Source: Mycobacterium angelicum
GTDB taxonomy: Bacteria > Actinomycetota > Actinomycetes > Mycobacteriales > Mycobacteriaceae
DNA length: 64,000 nucleotides
Reading direction: 5' to 3'
NCBI RefSeq assembly: GCF_002086155.1
Contig: NZ_MVHE01000010.1
Span: forward strand, 62,001 to 126,000
The notes beneath the pieces are model-generated. The model had not been told where the DNA came from, ran no database searches, and worked only from the letters and a program-made list of their open reading frames with translations. Positions 27,085 through 35,734 of this stretch are shown one piece after another (within the stretch, counting starts at the first letter, position 1; every line of letters begins with the position of its first letter). The translations under genes were made by a program, and so were the position numbers.

Positions 27085-27780
27085 ATGAGCGGTCCGGTCA
27101 CGTATACCCGCGACGAGCACATCGCGGTCATCCGGATGGACGACGGCAAGGTGAACGCGCTGGGGCCGACCATGCAGCAGGCACTCAACGAGGCGATCGA
27201 CAACGCCGACCGCGACAATGTCGGGGCGCTCGTGATCACCGGTAACCATCGGGTGTTCAGCGGCGGCTTCGACCTGAAGATCCTGACCTCCGGCGAGGCG
27301 CAGCCCGCGATCGACATGCTGCGCGGCGGCTTCGAGCTGTCCTACCGCCTGCTGTCCTACCCCAAGCCGGTGGTGATCGCCTGCACCGGGCCCGCCATCG
27401 CGATGGGAGCGTTTCTGCTGTGCTCCGGTGACCACCGAATTGCGGCCCACGCGTACAACATTCAGGCCAACGAGGTCGCGATCGGCATGACCATTCCGTG
27501 GGCGGCAATGGAGATCTTGAAGCTGCGGCTGACCCAGTCGGCCTATCAGCAGGCAGCCGGGTTAGCCAAGACGTTCTTCGGCGAAACCGCCATCGCGGCA
27601 GGCTTTGTCGACGAGATTGCGCTGCCCGAGGTACTGGTCAGCCGGGCCGAAGAGGCCGCGCACGAATTCGCCAACCTCCATCAACAGGCCCATGCCGCGA
27701 CAAAGTTGCGTGCCCGCGCCGACGCGCTCAAGGCGATTCGCGCCGGTATCGACGGGATAGAGGCCGAGTTCGGCCTGTAA
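27085..27780 (+). CDS. echA3: Enoyl-CoA hydratase/isomerase family protein EchA3
   Basis: 231 residues, the length I recall for Rv0632c. Crotonase fold: oxyanion hole in NHRVFSGGFDLKIL and the second in ACTGPAIAMGAFLLCSGDHRIAA. The usual catalytic glutamates (around NEVAIGMTIPWAAMEIL) are only partly conserved, so hydration activity is uncertain. In M. tuberculosis the next gene is recC, but here a four-gene insertion intervenes. Confidence 0.9.
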   Translation: MSGPVTYTRDEHIAVIRMDDGKVNALGPTMQQALNEAIDNADRDNVGALVITGNHRVFSGGFDLKILTSGEAQPAIDMLRGGFELSYRLLSYPKPVVIACTGPAIAMGAFLLCSGDHRIAAHAYNIQANEVAIGMTIPWAAMEILKLRLTQSAYQQAAGLAKTFFGETAIAAGFVDEIALPEVLVSRAEEAAHEFANLHQQAHAATKLRARADALKAIRAGIDGIEAEFGL

Positions 27781-27816
27781 ACGTTTTGCCCGGCGGGCCC
27801 CGGGTACGTAACTCAC

Positions 27817-30141
27817 ATGGTGGCGATAGATCGCATCGCCGACCCGTGGGGCGTCCGGACCGCGTACGGCCCCGGCGAGATGTGGCCAGAACGGGTCGAC
27901 ATGTATTTGGCCGAAGGTGTTCGGGCCGAGGCCGTGGACCGGTGGGTTCAGTCGGCGGCGGTACTGCATTCCAACGGCGACGGGTTGGACATCGCGGTCA
28001 AAGACGACCGCATCGTCGGGATTCGCGGGCGCAGCGTCGACCGGGTCAACCGGGGTCGCCTCGACCCCAAGGACATGTTCGGCTGGCAGGCCAACGCCGC
28101 CAAGGACCGACTCACCTCGCCGCTGGTTCGGGTGCGCGGCGAATTGCGGCCGTGCGACTGGGACACCGCCATGGAGCGCATCGTCGCGCACAGCAAGCAA
28201 TTGCTGGACAGCCACGGCCCCGGCTCGATCGGCTTCTACACCTCGGGGCAGCTGTTCCTCGAGGAGTACTACACCCAGGCCGTCATTGCGCACGGCGCGA
28301 TCGGGACCAATCACGTCGACGGCAACACCCGGCTGTGCACGGCCACCGCGGCTGAGGCGCTGAAGGAAACGTTCGGCAGCGACGGGCAGCCGGGCTCCTA
28401 TACCGATGTCGACCACGCCGACGTCATCGCGCTTTTCGGGCACAACGTCGCCGAGACGCAAGCGGTGTTGTGGATGCGGATGCTGGACCGGTTGGCCGGT
28501 GACCGGCCGCCGGCCATCGTGTGTGTCGACCCGCGGCTGACGCCGGTGGCCCAGCACGCGACCGTTCACCTGGCGCCACTGCCGGGGACCAACGTCGCCT
28601 TGATGAACGGGCTACTGCACGAGATCATCGCCAACGACTGGGTCGATCACGAGTATGTGGGCAAGCACACCGTCGGGTTCGACGAACTGCGCAGTCGCGT
28701 CGCGGAATTTCCGCCGGAGCGCGCGGCACAGATCTGCGATGTGAACGCCGACGACATCCGCTGTGCGGCAAGGCTTCTCGGGACCGCTAAGCGGCTGTTG
28801 TCCACGGTATTGCAGGGGTTTTACCAGTCACACCAGGCGACGGCGGCCAGTGTGCAAGTGAACAACATTCATCTGCTGCGCGGCATGCTCGGCAAGCCGG
28901 GCTGCGGGCTGTTGCAGATGAACGGGCAACCCACCGCGGAGAACACCCGCGAGTGCGGCGCGGACGGCGACTTGTCGGGCTTCCGCAACTGGGCCAATGA
29001 CGACCATATTGCCGAGCTCGCAAAGCTGTGGAACCTTGAGATGCAACAGATTCCACACTACGCACCGCCGACGCATGCCATGCAGATGTTCCGCTTCGCC
29101 GAAGAGGGAAGCCTGAAGATGTTGTGGGTCACCGCAACCAACCCGGCGGTGTCACTGCCGGAGCTGTCCCGGATCCGCGACATCCTCGCCCAGCCCCGGC
29201 TGTTCCTCGTCGTCCAGGACATCTTCCTGACCGAGACCGCGGAACTGGCGGATGTGGTGTTGCCGGCGGCCGCATGGGGTGAGAAGACGGGCACTTTCAC
29301 CAACGCCGACCGGACCGTGCATCTGTCCGAAAAGGCAGTGGCGCCACCGGGTTCGGCGCGGTCCGACCTCGACATCTTCCTCGACTATGCGCGGCGCATG
29401 GACTTCCGCGACAAGGACGGCCGGCCGCTGCCACCGTGGACCGATCCCGAGTCGGCGTTCAAGGCATGGCAGAAATGCAGCGCCGGCCGGCCGTGTGACT
29501 ACACCGGCCTGAGCTATGCGAAACTGCGTGGCAGTGGAATCCAATGGCCTTGCAACGCAGAGCATCCCGACGGAACCGAGCGGCTCTACGCGGACGGGAA
29601 GTTCTGGTCGGCCCCCGACTACTGCGAGGCGTACGGCAAGGACCTGATCACCGGCGCACCGCTGGAGCCCACCGAGTACCGCGCAATGAATCCGTACGGC
29701 AAGGCGATCATCAAGGCCGCCGAGTACGTCCCGCCACACGAGCAGCCGTCCAGCGACTATCCGTTCGCGTTGATCACCGGCCGTACCGTGTATCACTTTC
29801 ACACCCGGACCAAAACCGCTCGGGCGCCCCAACTTCAGAACGCCGCTCCGGAAGTGTGGGTGGAGATGTCGAAGAGCGATGCCCGCCGGCTCGGGATAGC
29901 CGAAGGTGATCTTGTCAGCGTGAGCACACCGCGGGGCAGCATCACCTGCGCCGTGCGCATCAACGGCATCCGCGACGGCGTGCTGTTCGTGCCGTTCCAC
30001 TATGGCTATTGGGACACCGGGTATGACGATGGTCATCACCGGGCCGGCAACGAGTTGACCCTTACCGATTGGGATCCGGTGTCCAAGCAGCCGATCTTCA
30101 AGACGGCCGCCGCGCGCGTGCGGGCGGAGGGCCCGCGATGA
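27817..30141 (+). CDS. Molybdopterin oxidoreductase lacking the N-terminal [4Fe-4S] cysteines
   Basis: 774 residues, related to the nitrate reductase/formate dehydrogenase (DMSO reductase) family. A cysteine in HVDGNTRLCTATA (Cys174) is the likely molybdenum ligand. MGD-binding segments are visible (VIALFGHNVAETQ, CVDPRLTPVAQHA, LLQMNGQPTAENTRECG, ADVVLPAAAWGEKTGTFTNADR) and the C-terminal domain has LITGRTVYHFHTRT and VFVPFHYG. At the N-terminus, where CxxCxxxC should be, the sequence is SAAVLHSNGDGLDIAV: Ala48, His51, Asp55 occupy exactly the cysteine spacing. The enzyme therefore appears to lack the cluster. Its stop overlaps the next ATG. No electron-transfer subunit is encoded nearby. 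Confidence 0.9.
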   Translation: MVAIDRIADPWGVRTAYGPGEMWPERVDMYLAEGVRAEAVDRWVQSAAVLHSNGDGLDIAVKDDRIVGIRGRSVDRVNRGRLDPKDMFGWQANAAKDRLTSPLVRVRGELRPCDWDTAMERIVAHSKQLLDSHGPGSIGFYTSGQLFLEEYYTQAVIAHGAIGTNHVDGNTRLCTATAAEALKETFGSDGQPGSYTDVDHADVIALFGHNVAETQAVLWMRMLDRLAGDRPPAIVCVDPRLTPVAQHATVHLAPLPGTNVALMNGLLHEIIANDWVDHEYVGKHTVGFDELRSRVAEFPPERAAQICDVNADDIRCAARLLGTAKRLLSTVLQGFYQSHQATAASVQVNNIHLLRGMLGKPGCGLLQMNGQPTAENTRECGADGDLSGFRNWANDDHIAELAKLWNLEMQQIPHYAPPTHAMQMFRFAEEGSLKMLWVTATNPAVSLPELSRIRDILAQPRLFLVVQDIFLTETAELADVVLPAAAWGEKTGTFTNADRTVHLSEKAVAPPGSARSDLDIFLDYARRMDFRDKDGRPLPPWTDPESAFKAWQKCSAGRPCDYTGLSYAKLRGSGIQWPCNAEHPDGTERLYADGKFWSAPDYCEAYGKDLITGAPLEPTEYRAMNPYGKAIIKAAEYVPPHEQPSSDYPFALITGRTVYHFHTRTKTARAPQLQNAAPEVWVEMSKSDARRLGIAEGDLVSVSTPRGSITCAVRINGIRDGVLFVPFHYGYWDTGYDDGHHRAGNELTLTDWDPVSKQPIFKTAAARVRAEGPR

Positions 30142-30617
30142 AGCTCAAATTGGCGATCCGCGAACTGCATCGCTCCGAACGCAAACTGGCCCACCGGCTC
30201 AACGTGATCGCCGCACGGCATCACAGCGACCAGGACATCTGTCACATCGCACACGACCTGGCGCAGTGGTCACAGCACCACCTGTCCGAACTGGCCAGCC
30301 ACGGCAGCAACTACGGGCTCCGGCTGTCGGAGAATCCGCGTACGGGGGCCACGGCCAGGATTGTGTGGTCGCGAACGAGTGGGCTGTTGCGCAACCGCCC
30401 GGAACCGGCGCTGCTGTTGCTCGCCGATTTGCGCCGGACACACCGGCTGGCCGCGGGCGTGTCGCTGGATTGGGAGCTGCTGGGGCAGGCCGCGCAGGCC
30501 GCCAAGGACCAGGAGCTCGTCGCGCTGACGTCCCGGTGTCATCCCGAAACGCTGCGCCAGATGCGCTGGGCCAACGCGATGCTCAAGGAACTTTCGCCGC
30601 AGGTGTTGACGAGTTAG
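30138..30617 (+). CDS. Helical protein of unknown function coupled to the molybdoenzyme
   Basis: 159 residues starting at an ATG that overlaps the molybdoenzyme stop (ATGA). Histidine-rich N-terminal helices (ELHRSERKLAHRLNVIAARHHSDQDICHIAHDLAQWSQHHLSELASHG) suggest an all-helical, possibly metal-binding, bundle. The second half continues helical with no recognised motif. Translational coupling suggests a partner or maturation factor for the oxidoreductase; that is inference. Confidence 0.75.
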   Translation: MKLKLAIRELHRSERKLAHRLNVIAARHHSDQDICHIAHDLAQWSQHHLSELASHGSNYGLRLSENPRTGATARIVWSRTSGLLRNRPEPALLLLADLRRTHRLAAGVSLDWELLGQAAQAAKDQELVALTSRCHPETLRQMRWANAMLKELSPQVLTS

Positions 30618-30627
30618 CGCTGCGCCG

Positions 30628-31656
30628 CTAGTGGTACTGGCGGAACCGTTCGAGGTATTCGACCCAGTTCCAGGTCGAGAGAAACTCCTGTCCCGCCTGG
30701 TAGCCCTGGTGGTAGAGCGCTTCGGCGTCTTTGCGGGAAATGCCGAAATCGAGGAAGTTGACCGCGGTTGAGTCGACCCGGATCGCGCGGGCGCTGACCC
30801 AAGGCTGGTTCAGATGAGTCTGGTCACGCCCGACGAACATGGTGGTGATCAGCTGTTCAAGCAGCACCGAGGGCGGGCCCAGCAGACGCAGCGCACCCAC
30901 CCCGGGGATCAGCTGGTCGTTGCCTTCGGGCAGGTTCGGCAGCACGGTGACGCCGAAAGTCGGCCAGCGCGGCGGTTTTCCGTCGGGCCGGTCGAACGAG
31001 TCGATCGGGAAATTCGACAGCACTCCACCGTCGACCAGGGTGGAGGTGAGTCCGGTGGCACTGGTCAGCGTGACCGGCCGGAAGTAGAACGGAATCGACA
31101 TCGAAGCGCGAACCGCGTCGGCAACCGATTGCTCGTCGGGATCCAGTCCGTAGACGCGCTGATAGTCCCAGGGCAGCCGGACCAGCTGGCCGGTGGTGAT
31201 GTCGGTGACGGTGACCGCCAAACGGTAGCGACGCTCCGCGCGAATCTGCTTGTCGGTAAGGGCGAGGTCGCCGAAGGTGCTCACGCCGAGGTTCTTCAGT
31301 TCGCTGCGGACCCATTCGTGCGCGAAGTCGCCGCGGTAGATTCCGTTGTCACGCAACAGTCCCCAGGTCTGGCCCAGGACCGGCAGCCGGCCGATGGGGC
31401 CGGCGTCGCGAAACTTCTCGTACGGCAACGTGAGTGCGATTTCTTTGATGTCCGCGGTGGTCAGCTGATCGCCGTTGGAGGCGGCCGCCAGGATCGATCC
31501 GACCAGGGAACCGGCCGAGACGCCCGACACCCGCTTGACCGCGTATCCGGCGTCCAGGACGGCGACGACGGCACCGACCAGGCCAACACCTTTGACGCCC
31601 CCACCCGAGAGGACAAAGTCCACTGGCTTGGGCCGCGGGGAACGCTGATCTGCCAT
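30628..31656 (-). CDS. Patatin-like phospholipase
   Basis: 342 residues from MADQRSPRPKPVDFVLSGGG. The oxyanion-hole loop SGGGVKGVG (17-25), the nucleophile elbow GVSAG (Ser47) and the dyad Asp in LVDGGVLSNFPIDSF are all present, so it should be an active acyl hydrolase. No signal peptide. Converges on the preceding gene with 10 bases between. Lies 11 bases downstream of cynS on the same strand, so the two are likely co-transcribed. Confidence 0.9.
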   Translation of the reverse strand: MADQRSPRPKPVDFVLSGGGVKGVGLVGAVVAVLDAGYAVKRVSGVSAGSLVGSILAAASNGDQLTTADIKEIALTLPYEKFRDAGPIGRLPVLGQTWGLLRDNGIYRGDFAHEWVRSELKNLGVSTFGDLALTDKQIRAERRYRLAVTVTDITTGQLVRLPWDYQRVYGLDPDEQSVADAVRASMSIPFYFRPVTLTSATGLTSTLVDGGVLSNFPIDSFDRPDGKPPRWPTFGVTVLPNLPEGNDQLIPGVGALRLLGPPSVLLEQLITTMFVGRDQTHLNQPWVSARAIRVDSTAVNFLDFGISRKDAEALYHQGYQAGQEFLSTWNWVEYLERFRQYH

Positions 31657-31667
31657 GGACCGCCCTC

Positions 31668-32123
31668 TCAGCTGTCCGCCGAAACCCATTGGTAGGGAAG
31701 GAACTTTCCGTCGAATGTAACCACCACACGGTCACCGGATTCGTGCGCCTTCTTCTGCATGTCGACGCTGAAGTTGATGGCACTCATGATGCCGTCGCCG
31801 AACTTTTCATGAATCAGCTCCTTGATCGCGCCGCCGTAGACCTGAAGCGCTTCGTAGAAGCGGTAGATCGTGGGGTCGGTGGGGATTGCGCTGGGCAGGC
31901 CGGCGCGCATCGGTGACGCCGCCAGTACCGGCACCGCGGAATCGTCGAGACCCAGCATCTCGACCAGGATCTTGCCGAGCTCGGCGGGTATCGGATGCTG
32001 ACCGAGCAGCGCCGAAGTGGTCCACATGACCGGCTTGTCGATGGCGTCGGTCAGTTGCTGCCAGCTCAGGCCCTTGGTCAGCCGGGCCACGACGATCTGT
32101 TCGGTGATCTCGTTTCTGTTCAT
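31668..32123 (-). CDS. cynS: Cyanate hydratase (cyanase)
   Basis: 151 residues. Converts cyanate plus bicarbonate to carbamate and CO2, giving ammonia. The catalytic triad corresponding to E. coli Arg96/Glu99/Ser122 is Arg88, Glu91 and Ser114 in TIYRFYEALQVYGGAIKELI and DGIMSAINFSVD. The N-terminal helical domain (EITEQIVVARLTKGLSWQQLTDAID) is normal. No carbonic anhydrase or cyanate transporter is adjacent. A 26-bp palindrome lies 60 bases upstream of the start. Confidence 0.95.
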   Translation of the reverse strand: MNRNEITEQIVVARLTKGLSWQQLTDAIDKPVMWTTSALLGQHPIPAELGKILVEMLGLDDSAVPVLAASPMRAGLPSAIPTDPTIYRFYEALQVYGGAIKELIHEKFGDGIMSAINFSVDMQKKAHESGDRVVVTFDGKFLPYQWVSADS

Positions 32124-32440
32124 TGCCCCAGCATGCCCGTTTACGGCCGATTTTCAGACCCATACAGACCCCATAAGACACACTGCAAACGGGATATGCC
32201 GTTTACAGGTCACCGATCACCGCGGTTTCGTGGCGTTGACCAGCCGCGTGCAAAACGAAGGTCCGCCGCACCACATGCGCCATCCGAGGGACGAAGGCCA
32301 CCGGCACCTGACACCTGTTCGGACCCGTAATGGCGGACATTGCGCCGAGCGCAGATCGCGTCCCACGTCTCCATCGCACCCCTCCCTCGTCTTGACCATC
32401 GTGCCACCGCTGTCGGTGGGGCGGTCTATGGTGGCGCCCG
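32124..32440. other. Non-coding divergent region between cynS and recC
   Basis: 317 bases with no convincing gene on either strand. It holds the palindrome at 32183-32208 and, just before it, a direct repeat of CAGACCC-ATA (about 32155-32175). Promoters for cynS-patatin and for recC-recB-recD are expected here, but no clear -35/-10 pair was assigned. Confidence 0.6.
32183..32208. promoter_or_regulatory. Palindromic operator candidate upstream of cynS
   Basis: CTG-c-AAACGG, a 6-base centre GATATG, then CCGTTT-a-CAG: 9 of 10 positions per arm pair. It lies about 60 bp upstream of cynS. Cyanase genes in other bacteria are often controlled by a LysR-type activator; no such gene is present here. 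Confidence 0.45.
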
Positions 32441-35400
32441 ATGGCGCTTCATCTCCACCGTGCCGAGCGCACCGATCTACTTGCCGATGGGCTCGGCGCG
32501 CTGCTGGCCGAACCGCAGGCCGACCCGTTCGCCGAGGAACTCGTGCTAGTGCCGGCGCGCGGGGTCGAACGCTGGCTAAGTCAGCGGCTTTCGCACGTCT
32601 TGGGCGCGGCACATGGCAGTGGCCTTGGTGACGGCGTATGCGCGGGCGTGACGTTCCGCAGTCCCGCGTCGCTTATCGCCGAGATCACCGGCACCGTCGA
32701 GGAAGACCCGTGGTCGCCGGAAGCGATGACGTGGCCGCTGCTGGAAGTGATCGACGCCGGCCTGAACGAGCCGTGGTGCCACACACTGGCAAAACACTTG
32801 GGACACTTCGACACTGGGGCTGAGGCGCGGCTACGCAGCGGCCGTCGCTACGCGGTGGCCCGCCGGCTTGCCGGCCTGTTCGCCTCCTATGCCCGGCAAC
32901 GGCCCCGGCTGCTGGCCGACTGGCTGGACGGCGATGTGGGCGACGGCCTCGATGGCGACTTGGCCTGGCAGGCATCGCTGTGGCGGTCGCTGGTCGCGCA
33001 GGTATCGGCCGATCCGCCGCACGTCCGCCACGCCAACACCGTGGCCCGGCTGCACGCCTCCCCCGCCGATCTGCCCTCCCGACTGTCGCTGTTCGGCCAC
33101 ACCCGGCTGCCGGTCACCGACATCGAGTTGCTCGACGCGCTGGCCACCCACCACGATCTGCACCTGTGGTTGCCGCACCCCAGCGACGAAGTGTGGCGGG
33201 CGCTCAGCGGCCTGCACGGCGCGGTTCCGCGACGCATGGACACCAGCCGGCAAGCCGCCCGGCATCCGCTGCTCGAGACGCTGGGCCGCGACCTGCGCGA
33301 GCTGCAACGAGCGCTGCCCGGCTCCCCCGCCACTGACGAATTCATCGGCGGCACAACCAAACCCGAAACCCTGCTCGGCTGGCTGCAGTCCGACATCGCC
33401 GCCAATGCAGTCCGTCCCGACGGACGGGTACTGGCCGTCGGCGACAGGACGGTGCAGGTGCATGCCTGTCACGGACCGGCCCGGCAGATCGATGTGCTGC
33501 GCGAAGTACTGCTCGGTCTGCTCGAGGACGACCCGACGTTGCACCCTCGCGACATCGTGGTGATGTGTCCCGACATCGAAACCTATGCGCCGCTGATCGT
33601 CGCCGGCTTCGGGCTCGGCGAGGTCAGCGGCGACAGCCACCCCGCGCACCGATTGCGGGTCAAGCTCGCCGACCGGGCGCTCATCCAGACCAACCCGCTG
33701 CTCGGCGTCGCCGCGGAACTGCTCGCCATCGCCGGCACCCGCGCCACCGCCAGCCAGGTGCTCAACCTCGCCCAGGCCCCGCCGGTGCGGGCCCGCTTCG
33801 GGTTCACCGACGACGACCTGGACGCGATCACCGACTGGGTGCGCCAGTCGAACGTTCGGTGGGGTTTCGACTCGCGCCATCGCCTGCCCTACGGGCTGGA
33901 CCATTTCGTGCACAACACCTGGCGTTTCGGCCTCGACCGCATCCTGACCGGGGTGGCGATGTCCGACGATTCGCGGGCCTGGCTGGACACCGCACTGCCG
34001 CTCGACGACGTCGGCAGCAATCGGGTGCAATTGGCCGGCCGGCTGGCCGAATACGTCGAGCGGCTGCGGCTGGTCACCGAAAACCTCAGCGGCACCAGGC
34101 CATTGACCGAATGGCTCGATGCCCTGGCCGCGGGCGTGAGCCTGCTGGCCCGCACCGATGAGGATTGGCCGCGCGCCCAGTTGCAGCGCGAGTTCGCCGC
34201 CGTCGTCGCCCAGGCCGGCCCCCGCGCGTCAGCACGACTACGCCTGTCCGATGTGTCGGCATTGCTGGACGGCCACCTCGCCGGGCGCCCAACCCGCGCC
34301 AACTTCCGCACCGGAACGCTGACGGTCTGCACGATGGTGCCGATGCGCTCGGTCCCGCACCGGGTGGTGTGCCTGGTCGGGCTGGATGACGGGCGTTTCC
34401 CGCGGCACGGTATCCCCGACGGTGACGACGTGCTGGCGCTGGAACCGATGACCGGTGAGCGTGACATCCGCGCCGAGGACCGCCAATTGCTGCTCGACGC
34501 CATCGGTGCTGCCACCGAGACGCTGGTGATCACCTATACCGGCGCCGACGAGCACAGCGGTCAGCCGCGGCCGCCGTCGGTCCCGCTGGCCGAGTTGCTC
34601 GACGCGCTGGACGGCACAACTGAGGCGCCGGCTCGCGAGCACGTCGTCACCCGCCACCCACTGCAGCCGTTCGACCGCAAGAACGTCGCACCCGGTGCTC
34701 TGCTGCCCGGCCAGCCGTTCACCTTCGACCCCGCCGCGTTGGCCGCCGCCGAATCGGTGAGCGGGCTGCGTTGCACCCCAAAGGCTTTCATCACCGATCT
34801 GCTGCCGGCGGAACCGCCGCAAGACGTGACCCTGGCCGATCTGCTCGACTTCTTCAAGGACCCGGTCAAGGGGTTCTTCCGGGCGCTCGACTACACCTTG
34901 CCCTGGGACGTCGACACCGTCGAGGACGCGATGCCCGTCGAGATCGATGCCCTCGAGGCGTGGACCGTCGGCGACCGGATGCTGCGCGACATGCTGGCCG
35001 GCATGCATCCCGATACCGCCGCCCATGCCGAGTGGCGTCGTGGCACGCTGCCACCCGGACGTCTCGGCATGCGCAAGGCAACCGAAATCCGCGACCTGGC
35101 ACGCGATCTCGCGCTGGTCGCGCTGCGGCATCGCGTGGGCGACGGCGACGCGTACGACATCGACGTGGACCTCGGCAGCGGGCGCCGGCTCACCGGAACG
35201 GTCGCGCCGGTGTTCGGCGCGCACACGGTGGCGGTGACCTACTCGAAACTGGCGCCCAAGCATGTGCTGGCCGCCTGGATCGCGTTGGTCGCCTTGGCGG
35301 CGCAGTCGCCGGGCCAGCAGTGGACCGCACTGTGTATCGGGCGCGGCAAGAGCCGAAACCGCATCGCCCAGCGACTGTTCGCGCCGCCGCCGGATCCGCC

Positions 35401-35734
35401 GGCCGTGCTACAAGACCTGGTTTCGTTGTACGACGCGGGCCGTCGCGAGCCGCTACCGCTGCCGCTGAAGACGTCCTGCGCCTGGGCACAGGCGCGCCGC
35501 GACGACGAGGACCCGTACGCGGCCGCACTGCAAACTTGGCAGTCCAACAACTACCGCCCCGGTGACGACAGCGAACCCGCACATGTGCGGGTCTGGGGCG
35601 AGCGGCCCGCCCTCGATGCGCTGCTGGGCCCACCGCGGGCCGGCGAAGAAATCCCGGGCGAAAACACCCGGCTGGGCGCGCTGGCGATGCGGTTGTGGCG
35701 ACCGGTGCTGCGCTCGGAACGGGAGCCCGGCTGA
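32441..35734 (+). CDS. recC: Exodeoxyribonuclease V subunit gamma (RecC)
   Basis: 1097 residues. Begins MALHLHRAERTDLLADGLGA, with LVPARGVERWLSQRLS, the conserved RecC start. The inactive helicase-like domain (HPRDIVVMCPDIETYAPLI) and the inactivated nuclease domain (LADLLDFFKDPVKGFFRALD) are in the usual order. RecC splits the duplex and recognises Chi in RecBCD. In mycobacteria RecBCD serves single-strand annealing, while AdnAB resects for recombination. Its TGA overlaps the recB ATG. Confidence 0.96.
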   Translation: MALHLHRAERTDLLADGLGALLAEPQADPFAEELVLVPARGVERWLSQRLSHVLGAAHGSGLGDGVCAGVTFRSPASLIAEITGTVEEDPWSPEAMTWPLLEVIDAGLNEPWCHTLAKHLGHFDTGAEARLRSGRRYAVARRLAGLFASYARQRPRLLADWLDGDVGDGLDGDLAWQASLWRSLVAQVSADPPHVRHANTVARLHASPADLPSRLSLFGHTRLPVTDIELLDALATHHDLHLWLPHPSDEVWRALSGLHGAVPRRMDTSRQAARHPLLETLGRDLRELQRALPGSPATDEFIGGTTKPETLLGWLQSDIAANAVRPDGRVLAVGDRTVQVHACHGPARQIDVLREVLLGLLEDDPTLHPRDIVVMCPDIETYAPLIVAGFGLGEVSGDSHPAHRLRVKLADRALIQTNPLLGVAAELLAIAGTRATASQVLNLAQAPPVRARFGFTDDDLDAITDWVRQSNVRWGFDSRHRLPYGLDHFVHNTWRFGLDRILTGVAMSDDSRAWLDTALPLDDVGSNRVQLAGRLAEYVERLRLVTENLSGTRPLTEWLDALAAGVSLLARTDEDWPRAQLQREFAAVVAQAGPRASARLRLSDVSALLDGHLAGRPTRANFRTGTLTVCTMVPMRSVPHRVVCLVGLDDGRFPRHGIPDGDDVLALEPMTGERDIRAEDRQLLLDAIGAATETLVITYTGADEHSGQPRPPSVPLAELLDALDGTTEAPAREHVVTRHPLQPFDRKNVAPGALLPGQPFTFDPAALAAAESVSGLRCTPKAFITDLLPAEPPQDVTLADLLDFFKDPVKGFFRALDYTLPWDVDTVEDAMPVEIDALEAWTVGDRMLRDMLAGMHPDTAAHAEWRRGTLPPGRLGMRKATEIRDLARDLALVALRHRVGDGDAYDIDVDLGSGRRLTGTVAPVFGAHTVAVTYSKLAPKHVLAAWIALVALAAQSPGQQWTALCIGRGKSRNRIAQRLFAPPPDPPAVLQDLVSLYDAGRREPLPLPLKTSCAWAQARRDDEDPYAAALQTWQSNNYRPGDDSEPAHVRVWGERPALDALLGPPRAGEEIPGENTRLGALAMRLWRPVLRSEREPG

